A stretch of 64,000 nucleotides of DNA from JAKVBH01 sp049800955 (lineage in GTDB: Bacteria > Pseudomonadota > Alphaproteobacteria > Rhodobacterales > Rhodobacteraceae), in the NCBI RefSeq assembly GCF_049800955.1, contig NZ_JBNAGA010000002.1, positions 186,001-250,000 of the forward strand. The letters run 5' to 3'. Of this stretch, positions 35,340 through 43,430 are shown one piece after another. The notes under the pieces were generated by a model. That model was given only the letters and a program-made list of their open reading frames with translations, made no database searches and had not been told where the DNA came from. Within the stretch, counting starts at the first letter, position 1. Each line of letters starts with the position of its first letter. Made by a program: the position numbers and the translations under genes.

Positions 35340-36226
35340 CCGTCTTCCTCCCGTGCCTTCTGTTCATTACGCTGAAACAGGATAATCGGGATGATCAGGA
35401 TCAACAGCAAGATGATCGCCACGGCGGAGGCCACGGGCCAGTCCCGGTTGTTGAAGAACTCTTCCCAGAGGATTTTGCCAATCATCAAGGTCTCGGAACC
35501 GCCCAGCAACGAGGGGATCACAAATTCGCCCAGCGTCGGGATGAACACCAGAAAGCATCCCGCGATGACGCCCTGTTTGGACAGCGGAAAGGTCACGAGC
35601 CAGAACGCGGTGAACTTTGAACAGCCAAGGTCTTCTGCCGCCTCAATGAGGCTTTCATCCATCCGTTCCAGCGCGGAATAAATGGGCAGGATCATGAAGG
35701 GCAGATAGGTATAAACGATGCCGATATAGACCGCCGTGTTGGTGTTGAGGATCGTGAGCGGCTCGGAAATCAACCCGGTCCACAACAGGAACTGATTGAG
35801 CAGCCCCTCATTCGACAGGATCCCCATCCACGCGTAGACCCGAATGAGAAACGAGGTCCAAAACGGCAGGATCACGAGCATAAGCAGCGTCGGGCGCCAT
35901 TCAGGCGCGCTGCGCGCCATGGCATAGGCAATCGGATAGGCCACAAGCAGAGTGATAAAAGTCGAGATCAGCGCAATCTGAACCGATGACAGATAGGCGC
36001 GCCAGTAGAGATCGTCTTCCGTCAGAAAAACGAAATTTTCAAAATCGAGCCCCGCAAAGAACGCCCGCAGCGCCGCCCAGCCGCCCGACAGGTCCAGCGT
36101 CGGCGTGTAGGGCGGGATCGCGATGGCCGGATCGCTCAAGGAAATCTTCAGAACAATCAGAAACGGGATGAGAAACAGCCCGAGAAGCCAAAGGTACGGT
36201 ACGAGAATGAGAGCAGCGCGGCGCAT
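35336..36226 (-). CDS. potH: polyamine ABC transporter permease (PotH/PotB type)
   Basis: A 296-residue permease with about six membrane segments. A PYLWLLGLFLIPFLIVLKISLS first helix and the EAA loop EAAEDLGCSKFTAFWLVTFPLSK are typical of PotB/PotH. ATG at 36226 (MRRAALILVPYLW) is used because the 28 extra residues of the longer frame are polar. An antisense gene separates it from its ATPase gene, so transcription from the potF promoter would have to run through about a kilobase of non-operon sequence. Confidence 0.9.
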   Translation of the reverse strand: MRRAALILVPYLWLLGLFLIPFLIVLKISLSDPAIAIPPYTPTLDLSGGWAALRAFFAGLDFENFVFLTEDDLYWRAYLSSVQIALISTFITLLVAYPIAYAMARSAPEWRPTLLMLVILPFWTSFLIRVYAWMGILSNEGLLNQFLLWTGLISEPLTILNTNTAVYIGIVYTYLPFMILPIYSALERMDESLIEAAEDLGCSKFTAFWLVTFPLSKQGVIAGCFLVFIPTLGEFVIPSLLGGSETLMIGKILWEEFFNNRDWPVASAVAIILLLILIIPIILFQRNEQKAREEDG

Positions 36227-36400
36227 GGCAATCCAGCTTTGTGACTGGGGCAATTGGGCCGCAAAGCCCGTAGCTCTGCAAGGGGATTCTGCATGTCTGG
36301 GGCGGATCATTGGCGCTGCGCCCCCAATCCGGGCACCCGGCGTTGTCTCATCGCCATGGCTGCTCTAGCCTGCCGCGCAAGGCAAAAGACAGGGCAAGCC

Positions 36401-37195
36401 ATGGCGCAGCTGGTTGTACATGCAGGCTTTCACAAGACGGGCACAAAGAGCGTGCAGGCATGCCTTGCAGCCAATGCGCCCCTCTTGGCGCCGCAAGTCC
36501 GCATCTATCTCAAAGATGACATTCTGCCTCTGACCAAAGCCGCACGCGCCTATTCCGTTCAAAGAACCGCACCAGCGCTCGCGGCTGTCTCGCGCGCAGC
36601 GGAGAATTTTTGCAGCCACATCGCGGCGCAGGGCTCCCAAAACGTGGTTGTGTCCTGCGAGGATCTGGCCGGCGTCATGCCCGGGAGGCGCGGGGTGGAA
36701 AGCTACGCTGCGGTTCCCATGATCATGGACGTCATAGCCCAAGCGGTCCGCAAGCATCTGGGATCGACGCTGGATCTGACCTTGGTCTTTACTCTGCGCG
36801 ACCCCGATAGCTGGCTTGCATCGCTCTGGTGGCAACATCTGCGCAGCACGCGCTACACATTGGATGCCCGCTCCCATGCCCGGCAGATGCAGGAAGCAGC
36901 CGATTTCGAGGCCATTATGGCCATGACGCGCAAAACCGTCCCAGAGGTGCAAGTCGTCGCAGCGCCGCTTGAGGAATACCGGGATTTGCCGCACGGGCCC
37001 GCGACTGTCCTGCTGGATATTCTGGAAATCCCGGCAGAGATACAGCGCGACATGGAGCGCGGCGCCATTGAAAACAGCAGGCCCGCTGGCAAGTTGGAGC
37101 CCGTCTTCCTCGCGCTCAACCAAAGCGACCTGCCCAACGCTGTTGTGACGGAGACCAAGAAACGTCTGATGCGCGCCGCGCGGCGTTTGCGCTAG
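36401..37195 (+). CDS. sulfotransferase-like protein
   Basis: A 264-residue protein with an N-terminal P-loop-like HAGFHKTGTKSVQACL at residues 6-21, which matches the 5'-phosphosulfate binding loop of PAPS-dependent sulfotransferases, and a 3'-phosphate region LVFTLRDPDSWLASLWW at about residues 128-144. Acceptor unknown. It lies on the opposite strand inside the polyamine transporter operon, six bases from the potA stop, and therefore looks inserted. The ATG at 36401 is used; the frame's earlier start would overlap the potH 5' region. Confidence 0.72.
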   Translation: MAQLVVHAGFHKTGTKSVQACLAANAPLLAPQVRIYLKDDILPLTKAARAYSVQRTAPALAAVSRAAENFCSHIAAQGSQNVVVSCEDLAGVMPGRRGVESYAAVPMIMDVIAQAVRKHLGSTLDLTLVFTLRDPDSWLASLWWQHLRSTRYTLDARSHARQMQEAADFEAIMAMTRKTVPEVQVVAAPLEEYRDLPHGPATVLLDILEIPAEIQRDMERGAIENSRPAGKLEPVFLALNQSDLPNAVVTETKKRLMRAARRLR

Positions 37196-37201
37196 GCGAT
37201 T

Positions 37202-38563
37202 TCAGCTTTCCAGAACGACACCCGCAGTCGCGGTAAAACTGACCCAGACATCATCTTCCCAGGTGATATCGCGGCGCGCGATGCGACGTGTGTTGGCGAT
37301 CTGGGCTTTCATCATTGTGCCATCCTTGAGCGACACGTGATACGTTGAGCTGTTGCCGAGATACCCGATATCGACCACCTTGCCTTGCAGCGCATTGACC
37401 GCATCCGGGCGCTCTTTCGAGATCCCCACCTTCTCGGGCCGCAGCGCGAGCGTGACAGGTTTGCCATCGAGCGCGGCATCCCCGTTGACGGCAACAACGG
37501 GCGCCGTGCTGTCGGCCCATTCGATCTCGATGCCACCCGCTGGTATATCGATAACCGCCACAGGGGTTTGGTCGCGCTCGGCAAGCGTCGGCGCGGGCAA
37601 AGCGCGGGGGTCTTCTTCGTAGTCCAGCTCGCCCAAAACCGGGCGCAACACACGGTTATAGAGCCGGACCCCAAGCGCATTTGGCCTGATCTTGCGGTCC
37701 GTTCCAACGGCGGCGGGGCGCGGTTTGGGCGCGGGCTCCGCAACAGGCTGGGGCGACGGCACATCGGGTTGATCGGCGCGGGCGCGCGCCGTGCCACGGA
37801 TCAGGTTCACGTCGCCGATAAAATCAGCCACGTAAATCGAGTTGGGCGCCTCATAGATCTTCTCGGGCGTATCAACCTGTACGATCCGCCCCTCATCCAT
37901 CACCGCCACGCGGGAGGCCACTGTCATTGCCTCTTCCTGATCATGGGTCACGATAACGAAGGTCGTGCCGGTCTTTTCCTGAATGTCCATGAGCTCGAAT
38001 TGCGTCTCTTCACGCAATTTCTTGTCGAGCGCGCCGAGCGGCTCATCAAGCAGCAACAGCTTCGGCCCTTTGGCAAGTGAGCGTGCAAGCGCCACGCGCT
38101 GACGCTGGCCGCCCGAGATCTGATGCGGCTTGCGGCGTGCGAATTTCTCCAACCGGGTGAGGCGCAGCATCTCTGTGACACGCGCCTCAACCTCGTTTTT
38201 GCTCTTGCCGTCACGCTTCAGCCCAAAGGCAATATTTTCCCAAACGCTGAGATGCGGGAACAGCGCATAGCTTTGAAACATCATGTTCACGGCGCGCTTG
38301 TTGGGTGGGACATCCGCCATATCCTGCCCGTCGATCAGGATCTGACCCGAGGTGGGCGTCTCGAACCCCGCAAGCATCCGCATCATCGTCGTCTTGCCAC
38401 AGCCCGAGGGGCCAAGCAGGGCAAAGAATTCGCGCGGGTAAATGTCCTGCGTCAGATCATCAATGGCCGTAAAGTCGCCGAAGCGCTTGGTCACGTTCCT
38501 GAACTGGATGAGCGGCTTGGCCTCGGGATCATTCCACGGCGCAAAGGTGGCATCATTGACCAT
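37202..38563 (-). CDS. potG: polyamine ABC transporter ATP-binding protein with an internal insertion
   Basis: A 453-residue ATPase of the PotA/PotG type. Walker A GPSGCGKT is at residues 51-58, the signature is ISGGQ at 149-153, and Walker B is LLLLDEP at 169-175. The usual length is about 370-380; here roughly residues 262-335 form an extra Pro/Ala-rich segment (PQPVAEPAPKPRPAAVG, then LYNRVLRPVLGELDYEEDPR) inside the C-terminal TOBE region. The nucleotide-binding half is complete, so the protein should be active. It follows potF by 63 bases holding a hairpin. Confidence 0.88.
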   Translation of the reverse strand: MVNDATFAPWNDPEAKPLIQFRNVTKRFGDFTAIDDLTQDIYPREFFALLGPSGCGKTTMMRMLAGFETPTSGQILIDGQDMADVPPNKRAVNMMFQSYALFPHLSVWENIAFGLKRDGKSKNEVEARVTEMLRLTRLEKFARRKPHQISGGQRQRVALARSLAKGPKLLLLDEPLGALDKKLREETQFELMDIQEKTGTTFVIVTHDQEEAMTVASRVAVMDEGRIVQVDTPEKIYEAPNSIYVADFIGDVNLIRGTARARADQPDVPSPQPVAEPAPKPRPAAVGTDRKIRPNALGVRLYNRVLRPVLGELDYEEDPRALPAPTLAERDQTPVAVIDIPAGGIEIEWADSTAPVVAVNGDAALDGKPVTLALRPEKVGISKERPDAVNALQGKVVDIGYLGNSSTYHVSLKDGTMMKAQIANTRRIARRDITWEDDVWVSFTATAGVVLES

Positions 38564-38584
38564 CGGCAGACCTCCGAGTTGGGG

Positions 38585-38617
38585 CGGGCCGCCAGATCCA
38601 GAGGATCCGCCGGCCCG
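38585..38617 (-). terminator. hairpin between potF and the ATPase gene
   Basis: A 15-base imperfect stem (38585-38599 with 38603-38617, two mismatches) around AGA. Its position directly behind the binding-protein gene is where periplasmic-binding-protein operons often carry a stem that stabilises the 3' end of the first message or reduces downstream transcription. There is no long T run. Confidence 0.5.
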
Positions 38618-38626
38618 AAACAGGCA

Positions 38627-39712
38627 TCAAGTGCCCGATTTGATCTTTGTCCACAGGCGCGTGAGGCTGCGCTGTTCGCGCGCGCCCCAGGGCGTGACCG
38701 TGTAGAGATTGTTCAGCGCGGCTTCATCGGGATAGATCGCCGTATCGCCGATCACGTCTTCCAGAAGAAACTCTTTGGAGGCTTCATTGCCATTGGCGTA
38801 ATAGACGTAGTTCGACGCCGCCGCCATGTTCTGCGCATCCATGATGAAGTTCAGGAAGGTATGCGCGGCATCCGGGTTCGGCGCGTCCACGGGGATGGTC
38901 ATCTGGTCAAACCACATCAGCGCGCCTTCGGCGGGCGCGTTGTACGCGATCTCGACCCCATTGTCGGCCTCCGCTGCGCGGTCACGGGCCTGCAGAATGT
39001 CGCCAGACCAGCCAAAGGCCACGCAGATATCGCCATTGGCCAGCGCGTTGATATATTCCGACGAGTGGAACTTCTGGACATGCGGGCGCACGGCCATCAG
39101 GATTTCTTCGGCCTTGGCGAGCGAATCCGCGTCTTTGGCATCGGTCGGCATACCGGCATAGGCCAGGGCGGCAGGGATCATCTCGGTCGGCGCATCGAGG
39201 AAATGCACGCCGCATTCGGCCAGCTTGGCCATATTGTCGGGGTTCATGATCAGCTCAAGCGAGTTGATCGGAGCGTCTGCGCCGAGGATCTCGGTCACCT
39301 TGCCGACGTTCACGCCAATGCCCGTGGTGCCCCACATGTAATTGATCGAGTATTCATTCCCGGGATCATAGGTGGCGGTGCGATCTTCGATCACGTCCCA
39401 CATATTCTCAAGGTTTGGCAGCTTGGATTTGTCGAGCTTCTGGAAGGCACCGGCCTGGATCTGGCGCTGCATGAAGGTTGAGGTCGGCACGACCACGTCA
39501 TAGCCGGACCCGCCCGCCAGAAGCTTCGTCTCCAGCACTTCGTTGCTGTCAAACACGTCATAGATCAGCTCGATGCCCGTTTCGGCTTCAAACTTCTCCA
39601 GAAGGGCTTCATCGATATAATCAGACCAGTTGTAAACACGCACTTCATCGGCCAGCGCCGTTGTTGCCAAAAGCGCCGCCGTGAGCGTGCCGGTCGCGAT
39701 ACGATAGGACAT
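38627..39712 (-). CDS. potF: putrescine/polyamine ABC transporter substrate-binding protein
   Basis: A 361-residue periplasmic protein with a signal peptide (MSYRIATGTLTAALLATTALA). The ligand-binding start EVRVYNWSDYIDE is the PotD/PotF motif, and SGYDVVVPTSTFMQRQ and MWGTTGIGVN follow as in that family. It is the first gene of the transporter set and diverges from the GntR gene, across an intergenic region with a TTTGATCAAA palindrome. Confidence 0.93.
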   Translation of the reverse strand: MSYRIATGTLTAALLATTALADEVRVYNWSDYIDEALLEKFEAETGIELIYDVFDSNEVLETKLLAGGSGYDVVVPTSTFMQRQIQAGAFQKLDKSKLPNLENMWDVIEDRTATYDPGNEYSINYMWGTTGIGVNVGKVTEILGADAPINSLELIMNPDNMAKLAECGVHFLDAPTEMIPAALAYAGMPTDAKDADSLAKAEEILMAVRPHVQKFHSSEYINALANGDICVAFGWSGDILQARDRAAEADNGVEIAYNAPAEGALMWFDQMTIPVDAPNPDAAHTFLNFIMDAQNMAAASNYVYYANGNEASKEFLLEDVIGDTAIYPDEAALNNLYTVTPWGAREQRSLTRLWTKIKSGT

Positions 39713-39768
39713 TTATTTCTCCCGTTGAACCTTGCGGCGTCTCATCCACGCGCCGCTTTCAGGTAACA

Positions 39769-39778
39769 TTTGATCAAA
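39769..39778. promoter_or_regulatory. TTTGATCAAA palindrome, candidate operator for potF
   Basis: A perfect ten-base palindrome 57 bases upstream of the potF start and 85 bases before the GntR start. An almost identical TTTGATCATA stands before the aminotransferase gene at 40533-40542. The two sites flank the regulator gene and mark both ends of the polyamine module. Confidence 0.5.
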
Positions 39779-39862
39779 CTGCGCCCGTCAGGGCAATATC
39801 ATGATGCAATCACGCAACGGCCCGACTCGCAAGAGAGCAATACATGGCGCGGAAATAAGCAA

Positions 39863-40513
39863 ATGAACGCCTCAAACCCCGGAACGCCTGCGCATCAGCA
39901 GGTCTATGATGCCTTGCGTCGCAAGATGCTCTTCGGCGAACTCGCACCCGGGACAGCTGTTACGATTCTGGGCATTGCCAAAGATCTCAACGCAGGCATG
40001 ACCCCGGTGCGCGAGGCACTGCGGCGTTTGGTTGCGGCCGGCGCGCTGGAGTTGCAAGGCAACAGGCGGGTCAGTGTCCCGGTTCTCAGCGCCCCGGCCA
40101 TCGATGAGATCGATCATGTGCGCCAGGCCGTCGAGCCTGAGTTGGCGCGGCGTGCCTGCCTTCGGGTGACACCTTCGGACATTGCGCGGCTCCGACAGAT
40201 TGACCTCGCGTTGGATCATGCGCTCGCCGCTGGGGATATCGGCGGTTATCTGGGGCAGAATTACCGCTTCCATGCTGCACTGTACGCCGATGCGGATGCA
40301 CCTATCCTCGCCTCGATAACCGACAGGCTTTGGCTGCGGTTCGGGCCTTCCATGCGCGTGATCTGCGGACGCCTTGGCACCGCGCAGCTTCCCGATCATC
40401 ACAAGGCCATCCTCGATGCCCTCGCCGCGCGGGATCCGCATGGCACGGCACAAGCAATGCAGGCCGATATCGCGCAAGGCACGCAGCATCTGCGCGCCGC
40501 TCTGGACACTTGA
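39863..40513 (+). CDS. GntR family regulator with FCD domain
   Basis: A 216-residue regulator. An N-terminal winged helix-turn-helix (QQVYDALRRKMLFGELAPGT, then MTPVREALRRLVAAGALEL) is followed by an all-helical FCD ligand domain with RRACLRVTPSDIARL and NYRFHAALYADAD. Such proteins are usually repressors released by the pathway substrate. It sits between the divergent transporter and the aminotransferase and is the likely local regulator. ATG at 39863 is used since the helix-turn-helix begins shortly after; the ribosome-binding site is weak. Confidence 0.87.
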   Translation: MNASNPGTPAHQQVYDALRRKMLFGELAPGTAVTILGIAKDLNAGMTPVREALRRLVAAGALELQGNRRVSVPVLSAPAIDEIDHVRQAVEPELARRACLRVTPSDIARLRQIDLALDHALAAGDIGGYLGQNYRFHAALYADADAPILASITDRLWLRFGPSMRVICGRLGTAQLPDHHKAILDALAARDPHGTAQAMQADIAQGTQHLRAALDT

Positions 40514-40532
40514 TTCGATTGACCCGCAAAAA

Positions 40533-40542
40533 TTTGATCATA
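40533..40542. promoter_or_regulatory. TTTGATCATA box, second candidate GntR site
   Basis: AATTTGATCATATT at 40531-40544 is a near-palindrome that shares the eight-base core TTTGATCA with the potF-side site at 39769. It lies 30 bases before the aminotransferase ATG, in the short gap after the GntR gene. Confidence 0.45.
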
Positions 40543-40571
40543 TTCTGGCATCAGCCATCGGGAGAGCGCAC

Positions 40572-41966
40572 ATGAACATCATCACCAACCACATGCCAAC
40601 TCAAGAGCTGCAAAGAATTGACGCCGCTCACCATATGCACCCCTTTACCGCGGGCCACGCGCTGGCCGAGAAGGGCGCGCGTATCGTCAAGGCGGCCAAA
40701 GGTGTCTGGTTGACCGATACCGATGGCGAGCAAATTCTCGACGCCATGGCCGGGCTGTGGTGTGTGAATATCGGCTATGGGCGTGATGAACTGGCCGATG
40801 CTGCCGCGCGCCAGATGCGGGAGCTGCCCTATTACAACACGTTCTTTCAGACCTCCCATGTGCCGGTGATCGCCCTCGCTTCACGTCTGGCCGAGCTCAC
40901 GCCGGATGGTTTGGATCACGTCTTCTTCGCAGGCTCCGGCTCGGAGGCAAATGACACGAATATCCGTATGGTGCGCCACTATTGGGCGCTCAAGGGCCAG
41001 CCTGAGAAGCGCATCATTATCTCGCGCAAGAACGCCTACCACGGATCCTCCGTCGGATCAGGCAGCTTGGGCGGCATGGTCGGCATGCATGCGCAGGGCG
41101 GCTTGCCGATCCCCGACATTCACCACATCAATCAGCCCGATTGGTGGTCTGAGGGCGGCGAGATGGACCGTGAAGAGTTTGGTCTGGCACGCGCCCGCGA
41201 GCTGGAGCAGGCCATCGAGGAACTCGGTCCGGAAAACGTCGCCGCGTTTATCGGTGAGCCCGTGCAGGGCGCTGGTGGCGTGATTGTCCCGCCCGAGAGC
41301 TACTGGCCGGAAATCCAGCGCATTTGCGATCACTACGGCATCTTGCTGATCGCGGATGAAGTGATTTGCGGATTTGGCCGGACAGGCAACTGGTTTGGCT
41401 CGCAGACCATGGGCATCCGCCCGCATATCATGACAATCGCCAAGGGGCTGTCATCGGGGTACCAGCCCATTGGTGGCTCGGTTGTGTGCGATGAGGTAGC
41501 CGACGTGATCGCCTCAGGGGAGTTCAACCACGGCTACACCTATTCCGGCCATCCTGTCGCTTGTGCTGTCGCGATGGAAAACCTGCGTATCCTCGAGGAG
41601 GAAAAGGTCGTCGAGCATGTACGAGATGTGGCCGCGCCCTATCTCGCGCAGAAATGGGCAGAACTCGAAGAGCATCCCATGGTGGGTGAGGCGCGCATTG
41701 TGGGCATGATGGGCTCACTCGCTCTGACGCCTCACAAAGCCAGCCGCGCGGCGTTCAAGGCGGAGAAAGGCACCGTCGGCTACATCTGTCGCGACAGGTG
41801 TTTCGCCAACAATCTGGTGATGCGCCATGTCGGCGACCGCATGGTCATCTCGCCGCCGTTGATCCTGACGCCTGCAGAAATCGACATCCTGATAGAACGC
41901 GTCTGGAAGAGCCTCGATGAAGGCATGGCAGAGGTGAAGGCCGAGGGTTTGTGGGAGAGCGCCTGA
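40572..41966 (+). CDS. polyamine-type aspartate aminotransferase family enzyme (class III PLP)
   Basis: A 464-residue class III aminotransferase. AGLWCVNIGYGRDELADAA, FFAGSGSEANDTNIRMVRHYW, LLIADEVICGFGRTG and the PLP lysine in TIAKGLSSGYQPIGGS are all present. This is the SpuC/putrescine-pyruvate or beta-alanine-pyruvate aminotransferase group, moving an omega-amino group to pyruvate. ATG at 40572 is used; the longer frame to 40374 runs through the GntR gene. With the potF-type transporter and the amine oxidase it makes a putrescine degradation set. Confidence 0.87.
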   Translation: MNIITNHMPTQELQRIDAAHHMHPFTAGHALAEKGARIVKAAKGVWLTDTDGEQILDAMAGLWCVNIGYGRDELADAAARQMRELPYYNTFFQTSHVPVIALASRLAELTPDGLDHVFFAGSGSEANDTNIRMVRHYWALKGQPEKRIIISRKNAYHGSSVGSGSLGGMVGMHAQGGLPIPDIHHINQPDWWSEGGEMDREEFGLARARELEQAIEELGPENVAAFIGEPVQGAGGVIVPPESYWPEIQRICDHYGILLIADEVICGFGRTGNWFGSQTMGIRPHIMTIAKGLSSGYQPIGGSVVCDEVADVIASGEFNHGYTYSGHPVACAVAMENLRILEEEKVVEHVRDVAAPYLAQKWAELEEHPMVGEARIVGMMGSLALTPHKASRAAFKAEKGTVGYICRDRCFANNLVMRHVGDRMVISPPLILTPAEIDILIERVWKSLDEGMAEVKAEGLWESA

Positions 41967-41997
41967 TTGGCGCGCTCACACTTCTTGGGGGGTGAGC

Positions 41998-43170
41998 CTA
42001 CTTCCTGATCAAAGCCCGGGGGCGATTGCAGAAAGGGCGGGCGGGGCCGTTGGGCATGATCTCTATGCTTTCGGTGATCGCGATTCCCCAATCATCCATC
42101 CAGAGGCCGGGCATGAAGTGAAAACACATGCCGGGTTCGAGCACGGTCTCATCCTCTTCGCGGAAGGAAATTGTCCGCTCGCCCCAGTCCGGCGGATAGC
42201 TCAGCCCGATGGGATAGCCGCAGCGCGCCGTGCGCTCGATGCCTGCTTTGCGCAAAGCGGCATTTAAGGCCCGCGCCACATCGCGCGCCTGATGGCCTGC
42301 GCGGGCCGCATCCAACCCAGCCTCCAGACCTTCGAGAACCGCCGCCTCGGCGCGGATCATGGCCTCCGGCAGCTCACCAATGAAAAACGTCCGGCACAGC
42401 GGTACGTGATACCGACGGTAACACCCCGCGATTTCGATGGTCGTCGCTTCACCTGCGCGAAGCGGATCACCGTTCCACGTCAAATGTGGGGCGGCGGCAT
42501 CGGCACCTGACGGAATGAGAGGGACAATGGCCGCGTAGTCGCCCCAATGACCGTCCGCGCCAAGGATCGCATCGCGCAACATATCAGCCACAATCTCGTT
42601 TTTTGGCACACCCTCTGCGGCCTTGTCCAAAGCCCCATCCAGCACCCGCTCTGCAATACGCGCGGCGCGGTGCATATAGGCCAGCTCAGCCTCTGACTTG
42701 ACCGCACGGCACCAATTCACGAGCCCCGTCGCGTCGGACACATCGTCAATTCCCTCTGCCAAGACGGCATGCGCCTTGGCAGAGAAATAGTAATTATCCA
42801 TCTCCACCCCGAGGCGTGCCCCCGACAGACCACGCGCGCGCAGGCACGTCACAAGGTCTTCCATCGGATGCCGGAGCTCGGTCTGGATATAGTTTTCAGC
42901 ATAGCCGTGGATGTCATCCGCCCCCATCCAACAGGTGCGCCGCGCACCGGCGGCATCCTGCATGCGGCCCCACCAGACAGGCGCGCCCTCCATGGGCACG
43001 ATGACCCCTTGATGAACGTAGAACGACCACCCGTCGTACCCTGTCAGCCAGGCCATGTTGGAGGGGTCCGTTACGAACAGACACTCCAGCCCGCGCGCTT
43101 GCATCATCCGGCGCACGTCGGTCAGACGGGCCTCATACTCCGGCAAGCCGAAAGGCAGGGATTGCGCCAT
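41998..43170 (-). CDS. M24 family hydrolase, ectoine hydrolase (DoeA)-like
   Basis: A 390-residue creatinase/pita-bread-fold protein. VTDPSNMAWLTGYDGWSFYVHQ, GVEMDNYYFSA, PLIPSGADAAAPHLTW and CGYPIGLSYPPDWGERT match DoeA ectoine hydrolases closely from memory. The metal-binding Asp pair of true M24 aminopeptidases is absent (IEIAGCYRRYHVPLCRTF instead), as in creatinase and DoeA, so a metal-independent hydrolase is expected. No deacetylase (DoeB) or other ectoine gene is near, so the substrate remains open. It diverges from a PotABCD-type operon across shared boxes. Confidence 0.78.
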   Translation of the reverse strand: MAQSLPFGLPEYEARLTDVRRMMQARGLECLFVTDPSNMAWLTGYDGWSFYVHQGVIVPMEGAPVWWGRMQDAAGARRTCWMGADDIHGYAENYIQTELRHPMEDLVTCLRARGLSGARLGVEMDNYYFSAKAHAVLAEGIDDVSDATGLVNWCRAVKSEAELAYMHRAARIAERVLDGALDKAAEGVPKNEIVADMLRDAILGADGHWGDYAAIVPLIPSGADAAAPHLTWNGDPLRAGEATTIEIAGCYRRYHVPLCRTFFIGELPEAMIRAEAAVLEGLEAGLDAARAGHQARDVARALNAALRKAGIERTARCGYPIGLSYPPDWGERTISFREEDETVLEPGMCFHFMPGLWMDDWGIAITESIEIMPNGPARPFCNRPRALIRK

Positions 43171-43196
43171 GTCTTATCCTCTCATTTTCCAGCAGC

Positions 43197-43350
43197 TTGC
43201 GGCACGTGCGGGCGTATGTCGCGCAAAAAAGTGCGGCACTTCAGGTCAATTGTTGAAAAAGCATGAAATCGCAGAATATTTGGCTATATAAGCATGGGCG
43301 TTCAGCCAAACCGCCTGAATCTGCCGTTTTGCAAGTGCAAAGTGCCGCAA
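43197..43350. promoter_or_regulatory. three TTGCGGCACTT-like boxes in the divergent promoter
   Basis: The boxes are TTGCGGCACGT at 43197-43207, the palindrome AAGTGC-G-GCACTT at 43229-43241, and AAGTGCCGCAA at 43340-43350 (reverse TTGCGGCACTT). They sit between the DoeA-like gene and the transporter ATPase gene. A repressor or activator controlling both directions is a natural reading, but no regulator gene is adjacent. Confidence 0.5.
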
Positions 43351-43430
43351 TCCGGTTGCATCCGGGTGTCAGGCGCGCTTACCCTCCCTGCGACAACGGG
43401 AAACCCCGGAGACCAACAGGGAGCCGCTTT

